Positions 1 through 5,888 of a DNA stretch of 6,670 nucleotides are shown in pieces. Numbering within the stretch: position 1 is the stretch's first letter; the number at the start of each line of letters is the position of its first letter. The stretch comes from an uncultured Clostridia bacterium (lineage in GTDB: Bacteria > Bacillota > Clostridia > Oscillospirales > Acutalibacteraceae): the NCBI GenBank assembly GCA_946535695.1, contig CAMNDS010000045.1, positions 1 to 6,670 on the forward strand, read 5' to 3'. Below the pieces are notes generated by a model. The model was not told the DNA's origin and did no database searches. It saw only the letters and a program-made list of their open reading frames with translations. The position numbers and the translations under genes were made by a program.

Positions 1-75
1 ATTTTTTTCGGCTGGAGTATACAAACCACCGGCAACAGAATCGAGCATTTTTTCATTTTTAAGTTTTTTATACAT
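1..75 (-). CDS. Partial small protein with a double-glycine leader-like N-terminus
   Basis: Only the first 25 codons are visible; the gene starts at the ATG complementary to 73-75 and runs off the left edge with no stop. A Shine-Dalgarno site, GGGAG on the minus strand (85-89), lies 9 bases before the ATG. The peptide begins with a lysine-rich stretch (MYKKLKNEK) followed by MLDSVAGG and then LYTPAEKN. Counting back from the second glycine (residue 17), there is Val at -4 and Leu at -7, the hydrophobic spacing of double-glycine leaders cleaved by the peptidase domain of PCAT/ABC exporters of bacteriocins and peptide pheromones. The usual Glu at -8 is Met here. No exporter, immunity or modification gene is visible in the window. 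The gene is real on start and ribosome-binding-site evidence; the leader interpretation is inference, and an ordinary short cytoplasmic protein is the alternative. Confidence 0.5.
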   Translation of the reverse strand, partial: MYKKLKNEKMLDSVAGGLYTPAEKN

Positions 76-122
76 GAAAATCAACTCCCGTAATGTGTAT
101 TTGCACTAATTAGCAAAACCAA

Positions 123-271
123 GCAATGCAATCAGTATCTTATTATTTATAACAGCAATTTCCTCCAATTTTCAATTTGCAACAATACAATAATTAAATT
201 ATATCAATATCACTAAAAAAAATCAAATTCACTAACAAAAAACTTTTTCGATAAGTTTACGATTGCATTGC
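123..271. repeat. 11-bp inverted repeat spanning the 76-290 gap
   Basis: GCAATGCAATC at 123-133 is the exact reverse complement of GATTGCATTGC at 261-271; the arms are 127 bp apart. The intervening DNA is very AT-rich and codes for nothing recognisable. The gap also contains the palindrome CTAATTAG at 106-113, flanked by TTTGCA and CAAA, an operator-like arrangement close upstream of the partial gene at 75. No clear promoter pair was found for that gene. The arms are too far apart for a simple terminator; they could be paired protein-binding sites or chance. Confidence 0.4.
237..258 (-). terminator. Weak terminator-like hairpin after the 291-962 gene
   Basis: Read on the minus strand, AAACTT (258-253), a 7-base loop and AAGTTT (245-240) form a short AT-only stem ending in a run of T. 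It lies about 33 bases past the stop of the upstream gene, the right place for a terminator. The stem has only one G-C pair per arm, so it is weak; this is a low-confidence call. Confidence 0.25.
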
Positions 272-290
272 ATACCAAAAATGAAAATTG

Positions 291-962
291 CTATTTAGAC
301 GCTAATTCGCAACTTTCTTTAAAATAATCAATCTTATTTAAATCAGCAAGCTCACTTTTCATTATAGATACAAGTATTTCGCATTCTTTTTTCTGTTCTT
401 TACTTTTAAGCGCTTTTACATCTTCTGGATTAGTTGCAGCCAAAGTGCGTTTTTCCATGGTTTTAGGACATAGGCACCATATTGTTTCCTTACTTAGCAC
501 TTCGCTTAAACTTCTAGTTTTTTTTACACCTTTAAGGTTAGATAAACCTTTAGTATTTTCATCGTTTTCTGAATCTAAGACATTTGAATCAAAACTTTTT
601 GTTTTATTAATTTTGCCACGTGCCCAAAATATATTTTTAGTTTTGAAAAATTTTTCTGCTTCGTTGCTCATTAAAATTTTATAAGGATACAAACTAAGAT
701 AATTTCCCTTCATTGGAACGTTACTATCTTTTTTCATCAATTTTTTACCTAAGGCAGTTTGTTTAAAACTTGGAAAATCTGGTTTTTCTTGACTTAATTC
801 ACTTTTTGCAACAAAAGTAAATTCTTTATTATTAACATCAAAAGCAATGCAAATATCATTTTGTTCCATCATTTTTGCAACAGTCACATGAATTCCCAAG
901 TAAACTCCATCCTTTTTGGTTTTAAGAACGCGACCGCTATAGCCTAACTTGACTTCTGCCAT
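291..962 (-). CDS. Hypothetical protein, 223 aa, unrecognised family
   Basis: I do not recognise this protein. The ATG at 962-960 is chosen as the start because GAGGTG lies just upstream (974-969); a GTG at 971 in the same frame falls inside that site. No signal peptide or membrane segment is visible, so it is probably cytoplasmic. Residues 1-55 look beta-rich and alternate hydrophobic residues, including GVYLGIHVTVAKMM and NDICIAFDV. This faintly recalls the swapped-hairpin fold of AbrB/MazE DNA-binding proteins, but no diagnostic motif is present. Residues 70-125 are lysine-rich; residues 125-150 are polar and probably a flexible linker. A CxC pair (Cys163, Cys165) follows, and the C-terminus (about 180-220) is a charged, probably helical segment. 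It appears to be a single-gene unit with its own promoter and a 17-bp dyad upstream, which would suit autoregulation if it binds DNA. That role is speculation. Confidence 0.7.
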   Translation of the reverse strand: MAEVKLGYSGRVLKTKKDGVYLGIHVTVAKMMEQNDICIAFDVNNKEFTFVAKSELSQEKPDFPSFKQTALGKKLMKKDSNVPMKGNYLSLYPYKILMSNEAEKFFKTKNIFWARGKINKTKSFDSNVLDSENDENTKGLSNLKGVKKTRSLSEVLSKETIWCLCPKTMEKRTLAATNPEDVKALKSKEQKKECEILVSIMKSELADLNKIDYFKESCELASK

Positions 963-968
963 AATAAT

Positions 969-975
969 CACCTCA
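969..975 (-). promoter_or_regulatory. Ribosome-binding site that fixes the start at 962
   Basis: The minus strand reads TGAGGTG here (975-969), a good match to the anti-Shine-Dalgarno complement, with 6 bases before the ATG at 962-960. The upstream in-frame GTG (971-969) is part of this site and so is unlikely to be the start codon. Confidence 0.65.
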
Positions 976-986
976 CAATTTTAATT

Positions 987-1003
987 TAAGGGCTAAGCCC
1001 TTA
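987..1003. promoter_or_regulatory. Perfect 17-bp dyad, operator-like, in the leader of the 291-962 gene
   Basis: TAAGGGCT and AGCCCTTA are exact reverse complements separated by one base. The dyad sits between the proposed -10 element (1007-1012) and the ribosome-binding site, covering the expected transcription start. That position fits a repressor operator. In RNA it would form a 7-bp hairpin with a 3-base loop at the 5' end of the message. No T-run follows, so it is not a terminator. It is one of the few GC-containing patches in a very AT-rich gap. Confidence 0.45.
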
Positions 1004-1006
1004 TGT

Positions 1007-1037
1007 ATAATAGTACATAATAAATATAAAAAGTCAA
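1007..1037 (-). promoter_or_regulatory. Candidate promoter for the 291-962 gene
   Basis: On the minus strand TTGACT (1037-1032) and TATTAT (1012-1007) each match the sigma-A consensus at five of six bases. The 19-base spacer is longer than the ideal 17, so strength is uncertain. The pair is followed directly by the dyad and ribosome-binding site of the gene it would serve. The rest of the 963-1182 gap shows nothing convincing beyond AT-rich DNA. Confidence 0.4.
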
Positions 1038-1928
1038 TTTTTTTTGTTAAATTATCCGAATAAAATACAGGAAAATAAGAGGTAACGTCGAATTATCTTT
1101 TAAAAAATTATAACCAATTTCTCCTAAAACTTAAGTTAATCTAGGCCTTGTTAACATAAAGTAAGGGATTAAAAATAAAAATTTAATCATTTTCAGGTAT
1201 TCTAAAAGTATATCTACGACAGTGGTATTGTTTTGATAGGTAGTTGACACTAATTTCTTTATTCTTTGTAAAATCCAGATATATTTTAATATCGTTACCA
1301 AAATCAAAACCAAAATAGTCTCCCTTGTTGCCTGAAATTAAGAATTCAGTTAATTTAATATTACCAGAAAGGCAATCTTTTAAATTATTAAAAATAGTAT
1401 CAAACGAAAGTATTTTTTCAGCTTTGGCTTTATCTTTGACTATTGTATAAGAAGGATTTGGTCCACCTTCCTTATTGTGTGAAAATTCGATAAAATTTTT
1501 ATCAAAAAAATCTCTATCATCCATTAATTTTTTGAACTTCTGAATATTTGTACGCAACTTTTTTTCATTTTCTGGTTTTAATCTTAGAAAATCCATATTA
1601 TTTTCTTTAGCACGTGTTATAGCTTGTTCTATAACTTTTTCATTATTATCTTTAAACTTTGATTTTACTGAGTTTTTGATGATCAAAAATGCACTTCCAG
1701 CGAGAACCGTCGTAAGTATAGCAATTACTGTACCTATTTCTACCTTCCGTGCTGTAATTATGTTTTTAACGCCATGAATTTTTGGGCCTTGCGGTTTTGT
1801 TACATCTCTTTGATTTTCCGCCGAAGTTCTTCCACCAACAACAGACATACACGCCGTTAAAATCGCCAATTTAATTTTAAAATTCTTAAGCATAATAATT
1901 CCCCCCTAAAACTAAAAGTCAATTTTTT
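1029..1928. repeat. 15-bp direct repeat upstream of both complete minus-strand genes
   Basis: AAAAGTCAATTTTTT occurs exactly at 1029-1043 and at 1914-1928; only these two arms are the repeat. On the minus strand each contains TTGACT, and each is followed 19 bases later by TATTAT. At the first copy this makes a plausible promoter. At the second the TATTAT overlaps the start codon of the 1183-1893 gene, so it cannot drive that start in the usual way. The match may be shared ancestry of upstream DNA or chance in T-rich sequence. Confidence 0.35.
1183..1893 (-). CDS. Small exported or membrane-anchored protein, 236 aa, unknown family
   Basis: The ATG at 1893-1891 follows a strong Shine-Dalgarno site with six G (1906-1901), the same style as the neighbouring heat-shock genes. 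Residues 1-25 form a signal peptide: a lysine-bearing start, a hydrophobic core (LAILTACMSVVGG) and a likely cleavage after Ala25 (TSA). Residues 53-72 are a second hydrophobic segment, followed by a lysine-rich stretch. By the positive-inside rule this could put the remaining 160 residues in the cytoplasm if the first segment is not cleaved, so topology is unsettled. The rest is charged and alpha/beta in character, with no catalytic motif I recognise. The N-terminus aligns without gaps to the pseudogene at 5889, sharing K8, A10, A14, C15, S17, G21 and A25. LTAC resembles a lipobox, but the preceding segment is too short to favour a lipoprotein. No confident promoter was found. Confidence 0.7.
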   Translation of the reverse strand: MLKNFKIKLAILTACMSVVGGRTSAENQRDVTKPQGPKIHGVKNIITARKVEIGTVIAILTTVLAGSAFLIIKNSVKSKFKDNNEKVIEQAITRAKENNMDFLRLKPENEKKLRTNIQKFKKLMDDRDFFDKNFIEFSHNKEGGPNPSYTIVKDKAKAEKILSFDTIFNNLKDCLSGNIKLTEFLISGNKGDYFGFDFGNDIKIYLDFTKNKEISVNYLSKQYHCRRYTFRIPEND

Positions 1929-2014
1929 ATTTATCTACTATCAGTTTATCATAAAAGAACGGAAAATTAAAGAATAGAAAAATAAAAATTTTTGCAAATT
2001 TTTGAGTTTTTCTA

Positions 2015-2043
2015 TTGACATACTAAAAAATGCGTTATAGACT
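2015..2043 (+). promoter_or_regulatory. Promoter of the hrcA-grpE-dnaK operon
   Basis: A perfect -35 TTGACA (2015-2020) and a weaker -10 TAGACT (2038-2043) are separated by exactly 17 bases. A- and T-tracts at about 1980-2010 could act as an upstream activating element. Transcription would begin around 2050, the first base of the CIRCE element, so HrcA bound there would block initiation. Confidence 0.75.
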
Positions 2044-2049
2044 GTAAAA

Positions 2050-2076
2050 TTAGCACTCGAAAGTTTAGAGTGCTAA
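2050..2076. promoter_or_regulatory. CIRCE operator (HrcA-binding site)
   Basis: TTAGCACTC (2050-2058), nine bases, then GAGTGCTAA (2068-2076): a perfect 9-9-9 match to the CIRCE consensus. CIRCE is the inverted repeat bound by the HrcA repressor in many Gram-positive bacteria. It overlaps the predicted transcription start and precedes hrcA itself, giving autoregulation of the whole operon. Known behaviour of the family: GroEL activity keeps HrcA functional, and heat stress relieves repression. Confidence 0.95.
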
Positions 2077-2095
2077 AATTTAGAGGGGGGGTGAA

Positions 2096-3109
2096 TTGAA
2101 AGTATTAAAAGAGAGAACGTCCAAAATATTATCTGTAATAATAGAAAATTATATAAAAATCGGCAGTCCAGTAGGTTCCGAAACTGTTTGTAAATTAATG
2201 AAAAATCCGCCTTCCTCGGCGACTGTCAGAAACGAAATGGTCTTGCTTTCTATGCTCGGGTTTCTAGAGCAGCCACATATTTCGTCAGGTAGGATTCCTA
2301 CGATAGAAGGCTATAGATTTTATATAAATTATCTGATGCGTGAAAAAAAACTTTCGGATTATGAAAAAAATTATATTTTAAGCATGTTTAGCGATATATC
2401 TTATGATCCTGAAAGTATAATAAAAAAAGCTTGTGATATTTTATCGAGAATAATAAATTGCACAGTAATTTTTGCTGTTCCGCCGGTTTTTGAATCTGTT
2501 GTTAAAGATATAAAATTCGTAAAAGTAGGATTAAGAACTGTTGTTTTATTGCTTATTACTTCGTCCGGAATGATTCAAAATCAGGTTTTTAATTGCAGTT
2601 TTGAAATTAACGAAAGTATTTTAAACATGTTTAAGATGGCTCTTAACGAATTCAGAGGCAAAAGCATAAGTTTTTTAAATATCGAAATGGATAAAATATT
2701 ATTTGCAAGAGACACTAAAGATATAGTTATGATTCCGGCATTTGAGGCAGTTTTTAGAGCTGTAAGAAAATCTTGCCAGACTCATGTTGAAATCAAGGGC
2801 GAAAAATTTTTGTTTGATTTTCAGGATTTTCAAAAAGCTTTTAAAATTCTTGACTTATTGCAAACAAAAGAATTCTCGGATTTTATTTTTTCAAGTATAA
2901 ACAGTTTAAAAATCTATTTGGGGAACGATAGCAATATGGATGTATTCTCTGAATGCAGCATAATAGTTAAAAAGTATGATATTGGAGCATATCTGGGCGC
3001 AATTGCTGTTATAGGTCCGACGAGAATTAATTATTCTGATATTGTTGCAAAAATTAGTTATATAGCAGAAGTCGTCCGGAATATGTTTTTGGAAATAATG
3101 AATTTGTAA
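2096..3109 (+). CDS. hrcA: Heat-inducible transcription repressor HrcA
   Basis: HrcA represses class I heat-shock genes by binding CIRCE, which lies 20 bp upstream of this gene. The 337-residue length is normal for the family (about 340). The N-terminal winged helix (about 1-80) carries the family signatures IKIGSPVGSETV, SSATVRNEMVLLSMLGFLEQ and HISSGRIPTIEGYRFYI. The middle is the GAF-like region with an insert, and the C-terminus has the conserved YLGAIAVIGPTRINYS (299-314). Translation starts at TTG: the frame has a stop at 2081-2083 and no other start codon lies between that and 2096. A run of seven G (2085-2091) supplies the Shine-Dalgarno site. The rare start codon may keep repressor levels low. 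First gene of the operon, 32 bp before grpE. Confidence 0.96.
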   Translation: MKVLKERTSKILSVIIENYIKIGSPVGSETVCKLMKNPPSSATVRNEMVLLSMLGFLEQPHISSGRIPTIEGYRFYINYLMREKKLSDYEKNYILSMFSDISYDPESIIKKACDILSRIINCTVIFAVPPVFESVVKDIKFVKVGLRTVVLLLITSSGMIQNQVFNCSFEINESILNMFKMALNEFRGKSISFLNIEMDKILFARDTKDIVMIPAFEAVFRAVRKSCQTHVEIKGEKFLFDFQDFQKAFKILDLLQTKEFSDFIFSSINSLKIYLGNDSNMDVFSECSIIVKKYDIGAYLGAIAVIGPTRINYSDIVAKISYIAEVVRNMFLEIMNL

Positions 3110-3141
3110 ATTAATTCGTAAATTTATAAAGGAGGAGGATT

Positions 3142-3738
3142 ATGAGTAATATAAATAGCGATGAAAATTCATCTGAAGAAGAAATCGAAGAAAATATAGA
3201 AGAAGTTCAGAGGCAAGAATCAAGCGAAGACGAAATTGCAAAAGAAAATATCGAAAAATCAGAAATTGAAAATTTAAAAACTCAAAATGATTTATTAAAA
3301 CAAGAACTTGCTGATTTAAATAATAAATATTTAAGACTTGCTGCTGAATATAAAAATTATCAGGAAAGAAGTAAAAAAGAAAAGTTAAGTATAAGAACTT
3401 ATTCTTTAATCGAAGCTGTTTCTTCGATTTTGCCGATAATCGATGATATCGAACGAACTTTGCCGTCTTTTTCAAAAGCCGGAGAAGAATACGAAAAGGG
3501 ACTCAATATGATACTCAAAAGAACTTCAGAGGCACTAAAAAAACTCGGAGTTGAATCTTTTGGCGAAAAAGGCGAAGAATTTGACCCGAGTATTCATAAT
3601 GCAAGTTCGAAAATCGAATCAGATGAAAATCAAGACGAAGACAAAGAAACAAGTACTGTAATTTCAGAAGTTTATCAAAAAGGATATAAAATCAACGAAA
3701 AATTAATACGGCCCGCAATGGTCCAAGTTAGAGATTAA
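3142..3738 (+). CDS. grpE: GrpE, nucleotide exchange factor for DnaK
   Basis: GrpE dimers release ADP from DnaK and so reset the chaperone cycle in the cytoplasm. The 198 residues match the usual length. Residues 1-40 are acidic and disordered, as in other GrpE proteins. Residues 41-85 form a long charged helix with heptad-like leucines (the dimeric coiled coil), ending in YKNYQERSKKEK. A helical bundle follows (about 86-140), then the FDPSIHNA motif (147-154). The C-terminal beta-domain that contacts DnaK ends with the family signature GYKINEKLIRPAMVQV (181-196). The ATG at 3142 follows a very strong GGAGGAGG site (3131-3138). It lies between hrcA and dnaK, 47 bp before the latter, with no internal terminator. 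Confidence 0.96.
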   Translation: MSNINSDENSSEEEIEENIEEVQRQESSEDEIAKENIEKSEIENLKTQNDLLKQELADLNNKYLRLAAEYKNYQERSKKEKLSIRTYSLIEAVSSILPIIDDIERTLPSFSKAGEEYEKGLNMILKRTSEALKKLGVESFGEKGEEFDPSIHNASSKIESDENQDEDKETSTVISEVYQKGYKINEKLIRPAMVQVRD

Positions 3739-3785
3739 AATTAATTAAAATTTAAAATTAGAATATTTATTTAGGGGGAATTTTT

Positions 3786-5636
3786 ATGTCAAAAATTATA
3801 GGTATTGATTTAGGAACAACAAATTCATGCGTATCAGTAATAGAAGGCGGCGAAGCAGTTGTAATTCCGAATCCTGAAGGTGCGCGTACGACTCCGTCGA
3901 TAGTAGGTTTTACAAAAGCAGGCGAGCGTTTAATCGGTCAAGTTGCAAAAAGGCAAGCTGTTACTAATCCAGATAGAACTGTTATTTCGATAAAAAGACA
4001 CATGGGTACGGATTATAAAGTAAATATTGACGGCAAAAGTTATACTCCGCAAGAAATCTCGGCAATGATTTTACAAAAGTTAAAATCTGATGCTGAGAGT
4101 TATTTGGGGACAAAAGTTACTGAAGCAGTCATAACAGTTCCGGCTTATTTTACAGATGCTCAAAGACAAGCTACTAAAGACGCAGGGAAAATCGCAGGTT
4201 TAGACGTCAAACGTATAATAAACGAGCCTACGGCTGCTGCGCTTTCGTATGGCATAGACAAAGAAAACGACCAAAAAGTCTTGGTTTATGATTTAGGTGG
4301 CGGAACCTTTGATGTTTCGATAATCGAAATGGGGGACGGAGTCCAAGAAGTTCTGGCTACTGCAGGAAATAATAAATTAGGCGGCGATGATTTTGATAAA
4401 AGAATTATCGACTGGATGGTCTCGGAATTCAAAAAAAGCAATGGCATAGATTTAAGCAATGACAAAATGGCAATGCAAAGATTAAAAGAATCTGCCGAAA
4501 AAGCCAAAATAGAGCTTTCGGGCGTTGCAACGAGTTCGATAAATTTGCCGTTTATAACAGCTGATGCAACAGGTCCCAAACATCTTGATTTGACTCTTAC
4601 GCGCGCAAAATTTGATGAACTCACCGCAGATTTAGTCGAACAGACTATGGTTCCGACAAGACAAGCACTTAGCGACTCGGGCCTCGAAATTTCGCAAATA
4701 AACAAAGTATTGCTCGTCGGCGGTTCAACAAGAATTCCGGCAGTTCAAGAAGCTGTTAAAAAATTCATAGGCAAAGACCCATTCAAAGGTATAAATCCTG
4801 ACGAATGCGTTGCAATGGGTGCTGCAATCCAAGGCGGAGTTCTGGGCGGCGACGTCAAAGGCTTGTTATTACTAGACGTAACACCGCTTTCACTTGGAAT
4901 CGAAACCATGGGCGGAGTTATGACGAAAATAATCGACAGAAATACGACTATTCCGACTAAAAAAAGCCAAGTTTTTTCTACTGCAGCTGATAATCAAACC
5001 CAAGTTGAAATTAATGTTTTGCAAGGTGAAAGAGAATTTGCGCGCGATAATAAACAGCTCGGTTTATTTAAACTTGACGGTATAGCTCCTGCACCGCGCG
5101 GAATCCCTCAAATCGAAGTTACTTTTGATATTGACGCAAACGGTATAGTAAACGTCAGCGCTCAAGATAAAGGTACCGGAAAACAGCAACATATTACTAT
5201 ATCTTCAAGCGGCAATATGTCTAAAGACGATATCGAAAACGCAGTTCGTGACGCTGAAAAATACGCCGAAGAAGACAAGAAAAAACGCGAAGAAATCGAT
5301 ACAAAGAACGAAGCCGAAAATATGTGTTACTCTGTTGAAAAATTATTAAAAGATAGTGGCGATAAAATAGATCAGGCTGATAAAGATACTTTAAATCAAA
5401 AAATCGATGAATTAAAGAAGAAACTTTCGGAAAACAATATCGAAGAAATAAAAAAAGCAAAAGATGATTTGCAATCCAAAATGTTCGAAGTTTCAACAAA
5501 ATTATATCAGTCATCGCAACAGCAGGGTGCGCAGGGTCAGCCAAACGGAGCTAATCCGGGACAAAATAATCAAAACCCAAATCAAAACGTGTATGATGCC
5601 GACTATAAAGATGTGAACAATAACGGGCAAAAATAA
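3786..5636 (+). CDS. dnaK: Chaperone protein DnaK (Hsp70)
   Basis: DnaK binds exposed hydrophobic peptides in an ATP-dependent cycle with GrpE and a J-protein. The nucleotide-binding domain (1-358) contains GIDLGTTNS (6-14), Lys70, NEPTAAALSYG with Glu147, DLGGGTFD with Thr174, and LVGGSTRIPAVQ (310-321). The interdomain linker LLLLDVTPL spans 360-368; the substrate-binding beta domain follows (about 369-480), then the helical lid (about 481-575). The tail (576-616) is rich in Q, N and G and ends with DADYKDV, the bacterial-type acidic end. After Lys70 the roughly 24 residues present in Proteobacteria are missing, as in Firmicutes; 616 residues is close to the Gram-positive norm. Start ATG at 3786 is preceded by AGGGGGA (3773-3779). 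Last gene of the operon: a terminator follows and dnaJ does not. Confidence 0.98.
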   Translation: MSKIIGIDLGTTNSCVSVIEGGEAVVIPNPEGARTTPSIVGFTKAGERLIGQVAKRQAVTNPDRTVISIKRHMGTDYKVNIDGKSYTPQEISAMILQKLKSDAESYLGTKVTEAVITVPAYFTDAQRQATKDAGKIAGLDVKRIINEPTAAALSYGIDKENDQKVLVYDLGGGTFDVSIIEMGDGVQEVLATAGNNKLGGDDFDKRIIDWMVSEFKKSNGIDLSNDKMAMQRLKESAEKAKIELSGVATSSINLPFITADATGPKHLDLTLTRAKFDELTADLVEQTMVPTRQALSDSGLEISQINKVLLVGGSTRIPAVQEAVKKFIGKDPFKGINPDECVAMGAAIQGGVLGGDVKGLLLLDVTPLSLGIETMGGVMTKIIDRNTTIPTKKSQVFSTAADNQTQVEINVLQGEREFARDNKQLGLFKLDGIAPAPRGIPQIEVTFDIDANGIVNVSAQDKGTGKQQHITISSSGNMSKDDIENAVRDAEKYAEEDKKKREEIDTKNEAENMCYSVEKLLKDSGDKIDQADKDTLNQKIDELKKKLSENNIEEIKKAKDDLQSKMFEVSTKLYQSSQQQGAQGQPNGANPGQNNQNPNQNVYDADYKDVNNNGQK

Positions 5637-5657
5637 ATTATTTGAAAAATATTTCAT

Positions 5658-5686
5658 CCTCCGGCAATTTCCGGAGGCAACTTTTT
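5658..5686 (+). terminator. Intrinsic terminator of the hrcA-grpE-dnaK operon
   Basis: CCTCCGG (5658-5664), a six-base loop and CCGGAGG (5671-5677) form a perfect 7-bp stem with six G-C pairs, followed by CAAC and five T (5682-5686). It begins 22 bp after the dnaK stop, in otherwise AT-rich DNA. The T-run is short and set off by four bases, but the stem is strong and the position is right. Confidence 0.8.
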
Positions 5687-5732
5687 AAATCAATCTTTCA
5701 AACAAGACATTACTAAAAAAGATAGATATTTC

Positions 5733-5761
5733 TTCCAACGTCGACGGAGGAAATGATGTAA
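5733..5761. other. CGTCGACG palindrome and an orphan ribosome-binding site with a minimal ORF
   Basis: The palindrome CGTCGACG (5739-5746) is flanked by TTCC and GGAA, making an imperfect dyad of unusual GC content for this gap. Within it, GGAGG (5746-5750) precedes ATG ATG TAA (5753-5761), a start followed almost at once by a stop. No gene is attached. It could be a remnant of a lost gene or a binding site; the remainder of 5687-5888 is plain AT-rich DNA up to the promoter candidates. Confidence 0.25.
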
Positions 5762-5823
5762 ATCTTTTGTATTGCTATATTCATATATTGAGATAATTTT
5801 CTATAAGTCTATTGATTTTTTTC

Positions 5824-5867
5824 TTGACAAATTGGTTTTTGTATTTTAGGTGCTATACGTCTATATT
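5824..5867 (+). promoter_or_regulatory. Possible promoter region of the 5889 pseudogene
   Basis: Several partial promoter signals overlap. TTGACA (5824-5829) is a perfect -35 but has no good -10 at 16-18 bases. TGCTATACG (5851-5859) resembles an extended -10. TTGTAT (5839-5844) and TATATT (5862-5867) are 17 bases apart. I cannot choose between them. An AAGGAG ribosome-binding site (5874-5879) follows, 9 bases before the ATG at 5889. Confidence 0.35.
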
Positions 5868-5888
5868 AAATTCAAGGAGTTAGTTGAT

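Noticed and set aside
445..684. Plus-strand reading frame of 79 codons
   Set aside because: It lies wholly antisense to the 291-962 gene, has no convincing ribosome-binding site and resembles low-complexity translation of the opposite strand.
969..971. GTG at 971 as the start of the 291-962 gene
   Set aside because: It is part of the GAGGTG ribosome-binding site that serves the ATG at 962, and has no good site of its own.
1135..1155. GTTAA/TTAAC hairpin around AGGCCT as a terminator for the 1183-1893 gene
   Set aside because: The stem is only 5 AT-rich pairs with an 11-base loop and there is no T-run on the downstream side.
1131..1313. Minus-strand frame of 60 codons overlapping the end of the 1183-1893 gene
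   Set aside because: It is a different frame of the same strand, starting inside the real gene, with no supporting start signal.
1849..1860. Lipoprotein signal (LTAC) in the 1183-1893 product
   Set aside because: Only 14 residues precede the cysteine and the hydrophobic core continues past it; the related pseudogene has FLAC, which fits a lipobox poorly.
3140..3475. Minus-strand frame of 111 codons opposite grpE
   Set aside because: It mirrors the codon bias of grpE; the protein is an unlikely mix of F, L, Y and R with no start signal.
4286..4705. Minus-strand frame of 139 codons opposite dnaK
   Set aside because: It is antisense to a highly conserved part of DnaK, with no ribosome-binding site or recognisable motif.
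5221..5544. Minus-strand frame of 107 codons opposite the dnaK lid region
   Set aside because: It is a composition shadow of lysine- and glutamate-rich codons on the other strand.
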